Shown: positions 1 through 5,129 of the stretch, piece by piece
Numbering within the stretch: the stretch's first letter is position 1
Layout: each line of letters begins with the position of its first letter
DNA from: Halobacteriales archaeon
Lineage (GTDB): Archaea > Thermoplasmatota > SW-10-69-26 > JACQPN01 > JAIVGT01
Assembly: GCA_020201485.1 (NCBI GenBank)
Contig: JAIVGT010000038.1
Span: forward strand, 1-7,240
Direction of reading: 5' to 3'
Length of the DNA stretch: 7,240 nucleotides
Program-made: the position numbers and the translations under genes
The notes under the pieces: generated by a model
The model's database searches: none
The model's input: the letters and a program-made list of their open reading frames with translations, nothing else
What the model was told of the DNA's origin: nothing

Positions 1-2
1 AC

Positions 3-317
3 CTCAAGGAGGTCGCGGTGAAGGGGAAGCTCGTGCACCTCAACGGCACCGCGACCTGGACCGCGGCCACGCCGGTCACGCAGCAACTGACCATCTTGCT
101 GGCGCACAGGTCGGGCAGCGGCTGGGCGTGGGACTCGGGCGACCCTTCGGCGCAGGGCGCGAGCCCGCTGAAGCTCGACTTCGACCTCACGTCCGCGAAC
201 ACCACCGTGGCGCTCTGGGTGCTCTCGGGCACGGGCGCGGACGCGGTGGTGGCCGGTGCGTACGCTGCGCTGGCGCAGACGTTCGACGTCCAAGCCGAGG
301 TCCGTTCCCTCGCCTGA
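3..317 (+). CDS. C-terminal part of a probable secreted beta-rich protein (5' end outside window)
   Basis: The frame is open from the left edge to TGA at 315-317. The visible protein alternates short hydrophobic strands with Gly/Thr/Ser/Asn-rich turns (VKGKLVHLNGTATW near the start, LDFDLTSANTTVALWVLSG in the middle), which resembles an extracellular beta-sandwich domain. No family was recognised. There is a GTG at 18-20 with AAGGAGG at 6-12, five nt upstream, so a 99-aa protein could start there. However, the residues before that GTG (LKEVA) continue the same strand-like pattern and a protein starting there would have no signal peptide, so I favour the 3' end of a longer gene. One NTT sequon is present. 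The stop lies 3 nt from the stop of the convergent DUF99 gene. Function unknown. Confidence 0.6.
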   Translation, partial: LKEVAVKGKLVHLNGTATWTAATPVTQQLTILLAHRSGSGWAWDSGDPSAQGASPLKLDFDLTSANTTVALWVLSGTGADAVVAGAYAALAQTFDVQAEVRSLA

Positions 318-320
318 GCA

Positions 321-893
321 TCACGCCCGGCCGCGGCTCGCGCCGAGCCTGTACGCGGCGGCGATGAGATGCGCCAGGCGGAGCGGCTCGGGCAGCGCGC
401 CGCGGACGGTGGTGCGCCGCACGACCTCCTCCGCGTCCGGCAAGCCCATCCCGACGCAGCTCACCCAGAGCGGCTTGTGCGCGGTGGCGACCCGATGCAG
501 CGGATGGCGCTCCAGCAGGTCGATGCGGCGCTCCGCGTCCGGCAGGTGCTTGCGCAGCGCGGCCTCGATGCCCGCGCGGTCGGGTGCGTCGCGCGTCACG
601 GTCATCACCGGCAATTCGAGCGCGTCGTGCAGCGCGTCGAGGTCCACGACGTTGAAGCCGCCCAGGCACACGCCGTCGAGCATCACGACCTGCGCTTGGT
701 CCGCGTAGCGCGAGCGCGCCACGAGGTTCGCCACCGCCATCGTGGCATCGTCGCCGTCGACGCGCACCTGGCCGCGCAGCACCGCCTCGACGTAGCTCCC
801 GCCGCGCATGAGCACGCCCACGACGTCCGTCGTCGCGTCGCCCCAGGAGAACGGGCCGTCGTCGATGCCGAGCACGCGCGCCTCGGGCTTCAC
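321..893 (-). CDS. DUF99 (UPF0215) family protein, endonuclease dU-like
   Basis: This is a 190-aa protein of the archaeal DUF99 family, which is related to the endonuclease V/RNase H-like fold. Members are named endonuclease dU and are thought to act in repair of deaminated DNA; the activity is inferred from the family name, not visible here. Family motifs seen: VLGIDDGPF (residues 7-15, with the acidic pair), VDGDDAT (45-51), MLDGVCLGGFNVVD (71-84), TTVRGALPEPLRLAHLIA (161-178) and the C-terminal SRGRA. Length is normal. The frame is open upstream to an ATG at 1037, but conserved sequence begins at VKPEARVLG, so GTG 891-893 is the likely start; the extra 48 codons are a shadow of the duplicated fragment next door. 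No convincing Shine-Dalgarno is seen. An AAATTGAT element about 50 nt upstream could be a TATA element giving a short leader. Convergent with the preceding gene, 3 nt gap. Confidence 0.92.
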   Translation of the reverse strand: MKPEARVLGIDDGPFSWGDATTDVVGVLMRGGSYVEAVLRGQVRVDGDDATMAVANLVARSRYADQAQVVMLDGVCLGGFNVVDLDALHDALELPVMTVTRDAPDRAGIEAALRKHLPDAERRIDLLERHPLHRVATAHKPLWVSCVGMGLPDAEEVVRRTTVRGALPEPLRLAHLIAAAYRLGASRGRA

Positions 894-990
894 GGACGCG
901 CATGGCGGACAAGCCTGATGGCTGTTCGGCTCTTGCCGATCAATTTCCCCAACCTCTTTGCCTTGCCCTGCGATGGGCTGGGTATGCGCG

Positions 991-1068
991 TCACGGCGGG
1001 ATCGTCGTGGCTTCGCCCCACGTGAAGGGCCCGTCATCGATGCCGAGCACGCGGGCCTCGGGCTTCAC
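991..1068 (-). pseudogene. Truncated duplicate of the DUF99 N-terminus
   Basis: From GTG 1066-1068 this strand encodes VKPEARVLGIDDGPFTWGEATT followed by IPP and a TGA at 991-993. The first 22 residues match the neighbouring intact DUF99 protein at 20 positions, and the two differences are conservative (S to T, D to E). At DNA level 58 of 66 bases agree by hand count, and five of the seven changed codons are synonymous. Similarity stops abruptly after the two Thr codons. The fragment keeps the acidic GIDDG motif but lacks the rest of the fold, so it is almost certainly non-functional as a protein. It sits 97 bp upstream of the intact gene in the same orientation. The synonymous-biased divergence suggests the parent copy was under selection before truncation, for example an older paralogue or a copy from a related strain. 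Confidence 0.82.
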
Positions 1069-1131
1069 GCCCCCGCAGGCGAGGCCGAGGGCTTGAGGCT
1101 GTCCATCAGCGGGTCTTCCGCAGCGAACGTT

Positions 1132-1178
1132 GGTATTACCCAGCTGACGACGTAATACAAGGAACCAATAAGTATTAC
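1132..1178 (+). promoter_or_regulatory. Triple GTATTAC operator-like array and TATA region of the antitoxin gene
   Basis: An AT-rich island in otherwise GC-rich DNA holds three copies of one heptamer: GTATTAC at 1133-1139, its reverse complement GTAATAC at 1152-1158, and GTATTAC at 1172-1178. The first lies in a near-perfect palindrome GGTATTACC (1132-1140). Centres are 19 and 20 bp apart, close to two helical turns, so they would face the same side of the DNA. The third copy overlaps CAATAAGTATTA, 20-31 nt before the ATG at 1197, where the TATA element of a leaderless archaeal promoter would lie. AbrB-fold antitoxins commonly bind palindromes in their own promoters; autorepression by covering the TATA element is my inference. 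Confidence 0.65.
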
Positions 1179-1196
1179 CAAGGCCACGACGGCTTG

Positions 1197-1490
1197 ATGG
1201 CCATCGTGCGTGTCACCTCGAAGGGCCAGGCGACGCTGCCGAAGGAGCTCCGCGAGAAGTTCGGCATCAAGGCTCCGGGGGAGGTGGAGGTGCGCGAGCA
1301 AGACGGTCGCATCGTCATCGAGCCCGTGCGCACCCTGGCGCAGGCCCGGGCCTATTGGGTGGCGCAGTTCGCGTCTCCGGCCGGCGCGACGTGGGACGAG
1401 ATCCGGAAGGAGAACGAGCGGGCGGAGCGTCGCGGCGAGCAACGCCTGGAGCGGATGATGCAGAAGCGCAGGCGCCGGCGGTCCCCGTGA
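1197..1490 (+). CDS. AbrB/SpoVT-domain antitoxin (VapB-like)
   Basis: This is a 97-aa protein. Residues 4-47 form a swapped-hairpin AbrB/SpoVT/MazE-type DNA-binding domain with the typical VTSKGQATLPKELREKFGI opening and a GEVEVREQDGRIVIEPV second half. Residues 50-85 are helical and charged (WVAQF, TWDEIRKENERAERRGEQ), the position where VapB antitoxins wrap their toxin. The C-terminus is strongly basic (five consecutive Arg), which is unusual for that region. ATG 1197 is chosen over TTG 1194 because the domain begins directly after it and the TATA-like element is correctly placed for a leaderless transcript. The TGA stop overlaps a GTG (GTGA at 1487-1490), the classical coupling arrangement for the downstream PIN toxin. 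It probably represses its own promoter through the GTATTAC sites. Confidence 0.88.
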   Translation: MAIVRVTSKGQATLPKELREKFGIKAPGEVEVREQDGRIVIEPVRTLAQARAYWVAQFASPAGATWDEIRKENERAERRGEQRLERMMQKRRRRRSP

Positions 1491-1887
1491 CCTCGTCTTC
1501 GACACGGAGCCCCTGGCCGCCTTCTTCAAGGACGAGCCCGCGGGCGAGCGTGTCGCGCGCATCCTCGGCCGCGTCGCCGATGGCCGCGAGCGCGCAGTCG
1601 TGAGCCGCGTGAACCTCGCGGAGCTGGGCTGCGTCCTCGCGCGCCGGAACGCCGCACGCGCCGTCGCATCCATCGAGCAGCTCCAACGCGACGGCGTCGT
1701 CCCCTGGCCATGCGAGGGGTCCTGGCAGGAAGCCGCCCGGCTGAGGGCGCGCTTCCCGCGGCTCAGCCTCGCGGACGCCTTCGCCGCGGCGACGGCGCGA
1801 GAGACCAAGGGGACGCTGCTCGTCCTCCTCGACGAAGGTCTGCTCGAGGCGTGCCGGGCGGAGCGCATCGGCGTCCGGGAAGTCTGA
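1487..1887 (+). CDS. VapC-type PIN-domain toxin, frame broken at the start codon
   Basis: The PIN frame runs from about 1489 to TGA 1885-1887 and encodes a whole VapC-like domain. PIN toxins are metal-dependent ribonucleases that cleave tRNA or rRNA when freed from the antitoxin. In a reconstruction starting at GTG 1487 the four expected acidic residues are all present: D6 in LVFDTE, E46 in NLAEL, D97 in LADAF and D116 in LLDEG; length would be 133 aa, normal for the family. But that GTG is one base out of frame: as written it reads VTSSSTR. In the PIN frame there is a stop at 1456-1458 and no ATG, GTG or TTG until GTG 1600, which would give 95 aa without the first Asp. Adding one base between GTGAC and CTCGTC restores everything. 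Options: recent frameshift, sequencing/assembly error, or translational frameshifting from the antitoxin. Confidence 0.8.
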
Positions 1888-1899
1888 GCGTCGCGTTCC

Positions 1900-1949
1900 G
1901 GTCGGCTGCGTGCTGGACGAACGTCCACGATGTTCGGGCGGGGCCGACC
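1900..1949 (+). other. Nested inverted repeats after the toxin gene (possible RNA hairpin)
   Basis: GGTCGGC at 1900-1906 pairs with GCCGACC at 1943-1949, and inside them TGGAC (1914-1918) pairs with GTCCA (1923-1927) around a GAAC tetraloop. The structure begins 12 nt after the toxin stop and ends about 40 nt before the lipoprotein ATG. It could end or protect the toxin-antitoxin transcript or lie in the lipoprotein leader. No T-run follows. In GC-rich DNA 7-bp arms can arise by chance. Confidence 0.3.
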
Positions 1950-1990
1950 AGGTTCGGCGGGTCCAAGGCGTGCGTCGCCGTGGTAGGTGC

Positions 1991-3181
1991 ATGCGCCTCG
2001 GCCTCCTGGTCCTCCTCGCCCTGCTCGCGGGCTGCGCCGATGTCGTGCCCGCCCCGTCGGAGCCCACGCACGGCGTGGTCGCGTCCGGTGCGCTGGTGCG
2101 GTGTCGCGGCGAGGGCCCAGCACGAGCCTTCCACCTGCCGGCGGCCAACGCGTCCGGCGCGCCCGTGCCTCGCTGGTGCGTGGGCGACGCGTGGGTGTAC
2201 GACGTCCTCGACGCGCAGGGCCGGGTGACGAGCGAGGAGCGCTGGAACCTCACGGCCATCGGCCCGATCAAGGGTCACGCTGCCTACACGATGGCCGAGC
2301 AAGGCCGGGGCATGAGCGCGCCGTTCCTGCGATATTACAGCGAGGCGAACCTGAGCGAGGTGCTCCCGCTGTGCGGGGGAGCGGTGAACTACGAGGGCGG
2401 CTGCCCGGCGCGCCTCCTGCCCCGGTTCGCGTTCCCGCTGTGGGAGGGAAAGGCCTGGGGCTTCCCCTGTTGCGGCGGAGACGTGGTGTACCCGGCGCGC
2501 AGCACGGCGCATTTCCTCGGCGAGCGCCCCATCCCCCTGAGCAGCAGCGACGCAGCGCCCGCCTGGGAGATCGTGGAGCGCGACCCGTCCGGGGGGACCG
2601 TCACCTTCACCTACATGAGCGGCTTCGGCTTGTACGTGGAGCGCGTCACGCGCGACCGCGGTGGGAACGTCACCGACCATCTGCGCATGCGGCAAGGCGC
2701 GGAGGAGCGCATCCCGGACGATTGCGAGCGGCTCGACCGCAACGACCAATCGTGGAACGCGACGCTCGACGGACCGCGCTGGCAGGTCACGCTCCCCTGG
2801 GTCGGCGAGGCGGGCCCCTGGCTCGCCAACGTGACCATCGAGGGGAACGCCACGACCCGCGCCACGAGCATCGAGGGCTGGGGCGACGGCCTCGCCATCA
2901 CGGGCTCGGGCATCGCCACGGTCCGTTCGCACCGGAGCGAGGCGAGCGCGGCAACGACCGGCTGCGTCGCCGAATCCTACCTGCATGCGCGATGGTCGGG
3001 CAGCAGCGACGAGCGGCCGGAGCGGTTGGGCGCGTTCGTGGACGACGGCGGCCCGTTGCACGTGAAGCTCGCGTACGAGGCGCGGAGCTCGTGGTGCGGT
3101 CGGCACGCCAGCTTCGAGGGCAACGCAACGGAGCGGCGGACGCTCGTGCTCGCCGGCGAGGACCAAGCAGTGTGCAGCTAG
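1991..3181 (+). CDS. Secreted lipoprotein, cysteine-rich with many N-glycosylation sequons
   Basis: This is a 396-aa protein. The N-terminus is a short signal peptide ending in a lipobox, LLAGC, so Cys15 is the likely lipid-anchored residue. After a flexible Pro/Ser/Ala linker comes PRWCVGDAWVYDVLD, a pattern I associate with exported archaeal proteins of the 'vGdaW.Y' kind; the rest is beta-strand-like (VTFTYMSGFGLYVERVTRD and similar). I count 8 N-x-S/T sequons (NAS, NLT, NLS, NVT, NAT, NVT, NAT, NAT) and 10 cysteines besides Cys15, including an adjacent CC pair and a penultimate Cys, an even number suitable for five disulfides. ATG 1991 is chosen because the signal peptide begins there; GGTAGGT just upstream is a weak Shine-Dalgarno. 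No enzyme motif was recognised; role unknown, probably on the outer face of the membrane. Confidence 0.82.
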   Translation: MRLGLLVLLALLAGCADVVPAPSEPTHGVVASGALVRCRGEGPARAFHLPAANASGAPVPRWCVGDAWVYDVLDAQGRVTSEERWNLTAIGPIKGHAAYTMAEQGRGMSAPFLRYYSEANLSEVLPLCGGAVNYEGGCPARLLPRFAFPLWEGKAWGFPCCGGDVVYPARSTAHFLGERPIPLSSSDAAPAWEIVERDPSGGTVTFTYMSGFGLYVERVTRDRGGNVTDHLRMRQGAEERIPDDCERLDRNDQSWNATLDGPRWQVTLPWVGEAGPWLANVTIEGNATTRATSIEGWGDGLAITGSGIATVRSHRSEASAATTGCVAESYLHARWSGSSDERPERLGAFVDDGGPLHVKLAYEARSSWCGRHASFEGNATERRTLVLAGEDQAVCS

Positions 3182-3185
3182 CTCC

Positions 3186-3401
3186 TTAGATGCACGGCGA
3201 GATGCCGAGCGCGTGGCCGCCCGGGAGCGGGACGTAGAACGGGGACTCGCCGACGATGGGGCGCAGCGGATGCGCGCTGGCGCAGAGCGGGGCGACGTCG
3301 CCCGGCCGCGTCAGGCACACGTCGATGCCGACGGCGTGCGCCGGGGCCGCGGCAACGAGGAGCGCACCGAACGCGAGCAGCAGGAGGGTCAGGCCGGGCA
3401 T
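3186..3401 (-). CDS. Small secreted protein (71 aa) with signal peptide and three cysteines
   Basis: ATG 3399-3401 opens a 71-aa protein with a clear signal peptide: a run of Leu/Ala/Val followed by PAHA, predicting cleavage after residue 23. The mature part is only about 48 residues, with Cys29, Cys40 and Cys70, several Pro and Gly, and no charged clusters. An AAGGAAGG sequence (3412-3419) lies 10 nt before the ATG and supports this start over longer in-frame extensions, which lack a signal peptide. The TAA stop is 4 nt from the stop of the convergent lipoprotein. An odd number of cysteines allows dimerisation through a disulfide. No family was recognised. It follows two other small minus-strand genes. 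Confidence 0.62.
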   Translation of the reverse strand: MPGLTLLLLAFGALLVAAAPAHAVGIDVCLTRPGDVAPLCASAHPLRPIVGESPFYVPLPGGHALGISPCI

Positions 3402-3445
3402 GGTCGCGCATCCTTCCTTGCCGCCTCGAGCCTTTGCGGTGGGAT

Positions 3446-3637
3446 TCAGGACCGGCCGCCTTCCCGCTTCATGTTGTTGCGGAAGTCCTGCCATTGGATC
3501 CAGCAGTCGAAACTTGCCTTGGCGTGGTCGATGAACCCGGCTCCCGGGTCCTCGAGCGCGATGCCGCACCACATGCAGTGATGCGGGGGATAGTACGGCG
3601 GGCCCTGGTACGGGCCGGTGTAGCGCGAGCCGCCCAC
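3446..3637 (-). CDS. Small Cys/His protein, possible zinc-binding domain (63 aa)
   Basis: This 63-aa protein starts with a Gly/Pro/Tyr-rich stretch (YTGPYQGPPYYPP), then HHCMWCG (Cys21, Cys24), followed by His38 and Cys45 and a Trp/Phe-rich basic tail (CWIQWQDFRNNMKREGG). The C-x2-C-x13-H-x6-C spacing could bind one zinc. The aromatic- and cysteine-rich composition is not what a random shadow frame in GC-rich DNA gives, which tends to be Arg/Ala/Pro. GTG 3635-3637 is the likely start; no Shine-Dalgarno is seen, and an unconventional start further upstream cannot be excluded. The upstream 67-aa ORF ends 25 nt before, and the downstream 71-aa gene starts 44 nt after, so the three may form one transcript. 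Function unknown. Confidence 0.58.
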   Translation of the reverse strand: MGGSRYTGPYQGPPYYPPHHCMWCGIALEDPGAGFIDHAKASFDCWIQWQDFRNNMKREGGRS

Positions 3638-3662
3638 GCGGGAGGGTATTGCGGTGGAATCT

Positions 3663-3866
3663 TCAAGCTTGCGGGGACTGGGGCTTCGTCATGGCGGTGA
3701 AGAAGCGCATCCAGCGGGTGATGAGGGCGATCTGCTGCACGCTGAGCATCTCCTCCTCGCTGCTCACAGGGCCGGCGATGGCGAGCTCCGGCAGCGGGCT
3801 GGCGTCCAAGGGCGCAGCCGAGGGCGGCGCAGGCTCCAAGGCTTCCAGGTCATCCATCGTGCTCAC
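3663..3866 (-). CDS. Small acidic protein with C-terminal helix (67 aa), unknown function
   Basis: This 67-aa ORF starts at GTG 3864-3866; an ATG three codons later is the alternative. The first 35 residues are acidic and Pro/Ala/Ser-rich and look disordered (MDDLEALEPAPPSAAPLD). Residues 36-60 (SSEEEMLSVQQIALITRW, then MRFFTAM) would form an amphipathic helix with a Trp/Phe face, such as a docking or dimerisation helix. It lies 82 nt downstream of the tyrS stop on the same strand. No family was recognised. Composition favours a real protein over a shadow, but there is no Shine-Dalgarno and no motif to confirm it. Confidence 0.5.
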   Translation of the reverse strand: MSTMDDLEALEPAPPSAAPLDASPLPELAIAGPVSSEEEMLSVQQIALITRWMRFFTAMTKPQSPQA

Positions 3867-3910
3867 AGCCTGGCCTCGCGCGGGCCTTGCCTTGAGGCTT
3901 GTGGGCGCCG

Positions 3911-3938
3911 GCGAGAACCGGGCGAGGCCTGCGAGAAC
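3911..3938. repeat. Direct repeat GCGAGAAC x2, 20 bp apart
   Basis: GCGAGAAC occurs at 3911-3918 and 3931-3938, exactly 20 bp apart (two helical turns), in the 82-bp gap between the tyrS stop and the 67-aa small gene. It could be a binding site controlling the small genes, but two 8-mers of this composition may be coincidental. Confidence 0.3.
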
Positions 3939-3948
3939 TGTGCTCGTC

Positions 3949-5025
3949 CTACCGTGTGACCTTGAAACCCTCCACCTGCTCCTTCAGCCGGCGGGCGTTC
4001 GGGTCCTTCTCGAAGTGCTCGCGGACCGGGTCGAGGAGCTGGTTGATGTACTTCGCCGCGCCGCCCTTCGCGTCCATGGGGTGGAGCTTGCCGGCCACGA
4101 ACGCCGCCTCGAGCTCGGCGTAGCTGGCGAAGTCGAGGTTGCCGCCGAACTTCTCCGGGCGCTCGATGGTGATGCTCGGGAACTTCTCGAAGACGATGTA
4201 GCGGTAGTATTCGAGGATGGGGTTGTCCGCGGCCTGCTTCTCCGGGCAGTAGGCCTTCTTGATCTTGGCCTGCACCTGCTCGCGCGTGTCGGTCATGAGG
4301 ATGGCGGAGTCGGGGTTCGACTTGCTCATCTTCATGGCGGTGGCGCGTTCCTCGGCCGGCGCGGCCGCGGGCGGCGGCTGCTGCAGCCCCATCAGCATGT
4401 GGTGGCTCACCACGACCGGCTTCCAGAAGCCGAGCTTCGGCCCGACCTCGCGCGCCAGCATGTTGACCTTGCGCTGGTCCATGCCGAGCTGCGTCATGTC
4501 CGCTTCGAGGTGGAAGATATCCGCCGCTTGCATGCACGGGTAGAGGATCTGCGCCGCGCTCAGCTTGTCCTTCTCGCTGCGCCCCATGATCTGCGTCGTG
4601 CGCAGCACGCGCTCCACGCTCGTGTCGCGCGCCACGTTCATGACCTTCTTCCAGTAGCTCTCGTCCTCGATGAACTCGCTCGCCCACACGAAATCGACCT
4701 TGCTCAGGTCCATGCCCGTGGCGCGCCAGACCTCGATGAGGTACTTGCCCGTGACCTGGATCTTCTCCAGATCGCCGCCCATCTTGTTGTTCGCCCAGGC
4801 GTGCCAGTCCGCGACGAACATCTTGAAGCGGACGCCGGCCTGCGTCATCTTGTTCACGTTGATGGCGCGCATCATGCCCTGCGCGATGTGAGCTGTTCCC
4901 GAAGGCTCGAAGCCGTCGTAGGCGATGGGGTGCGGCTTCGCTGCCAGCAGCGCGCGCAGCTCGTCCTCGGTGACGATCTCCTCGCCCACTTCCTTGACGA
5001 GCGCGAGGCGGGCTTCAAGGTCCAC
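3949..5025 (-). CDS. tyrS: Tyrosyl-tRNA synthetase, archaeal/eukaryotic type
   Basis: This 358-aa class I synthetase attaches tyrosine to tRNA-Tyr in the cytoplasm. Seen: AYDGFEPSG (35-43), with the Tyr that lines the substrate pocket; a HIGH-equivalent HIAQ (46-49); VADWHAW (71-77); LYPCMQAADI (161-170), containing the Gln and Asp of the tyrosine-specific site; LGMDQRKVNMLARE (180-193); the KMSKS loop at 232-236 followed by NPDSAI; and the C-terminal region with KLHPMDAK and LDPVREHF. HIAQG plus KMSKS-x-PDSAI resembles plant and protist TyrRS more than the Methanocaldococcus enzyme (HLGH, KMSSS). A Pro/Ala-rich stretch of about 15 residues (QPPPAAAPAEERATAM) precedes KMSKS. The frame is open to 5196, but GTG 5023-5025 is chosen: TTTTAA lies 23-28 nt before it, as in a leaderless archaeal promoter, and the extra upstream residues look non-coding. 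Divergent from the acetyltransferase gene. Confidence 0.95.
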   Translation of the reverse strand: MDLEARLALVKEVGEEIVTEDELRALLAAKPHPIAYDGFEPSGTAHIAQGMMRAINVNKMTQAGVRFKMFVADWHAWANNKMGGDLEKIQVTGKYLIEVWRATGMDLSKVDFVWASEFIEDESYWKKVMNVARDTSVERVLRTTQIMGRSEKDKLSAAQILYPCMQAADIFHLEADMTQLGMDQRKVNMLAREVGPKLGFWKPVVVSHHMLMGLQQPPPAAAPAEERATAMKMSKSNPDSAILMTDTREQVQAKIKKAYCPEKQAADNPILEYYRYIVFEKFPSITIERPEKFGGNLDFASYAELEAAFVAGKLHPMDAKGGAAKYINQLLDPVREHFEKDPNARRLKEQVEGFKVTR

Positions 5026-5047
5026 GGGCCCGAAAGGCCCCCGCGGC

Positions 5048-5053
5048 TTAAAA
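5048..5053 (-). promoter_or_regulatory. TATA element of tyrS (leaderless promoter)
   Basis: On the minus strand TTTTAA is centred about 26 nt before the tyrS GTG at 5025, the canonical distance between TATA element and start site in archaea. It is the only AT run in the 104-bp tyrS/acetyltransferase gap. Transcription would then start at or next to the GTG, leaving no room for a Shine-Dalgarno, and none is seen. Confidence 0.6.
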
Positions 5054-5129
5054 CAGACGCCGAGGGCGCTGGCGTGACACGCGTCCGCCTTCGGCCCGAA
5101 AGCGTCAAGCAGCGGCGCCTGCTCGCCCG

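Noticed and set aside
894..1037. N-terminal extension of the DUF99 gene to an ATG at 1037
   Set aside because: The added residues read through the duplicated fragment in another frame, and DUF99 proteins normally begin just before VLGIDDG.
1132..1178. CRISPR-like or transposon-end repeats
   Set aside because: The repeats are only 7-9 bp, three in number and alternate in orientation, which fits operators better; no transposase or cas gene is near.
1487..1603. Frame starting at the overlapping GTG (VTSSSTRSPWP...) as a separate protein
   Set aside because: It is Ser/Ala/Arg-rich, has no PIN residues and ends within the domain; the conserved residues lie in the neighbouring frame.
1763..3166. 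467-codon open frame on the minus strand
   Set aside because: It is the antisense of the lipoprotein gene, which has a clear signal peptide and lipobox on the plus strand.
3867..3948. Possible tRNA or small RNA gene between tyrS and the small genes
   Set aside because: No TTCGA-type T-loop or acceptor-stem pairing was found; only the short direct repeat stands out.
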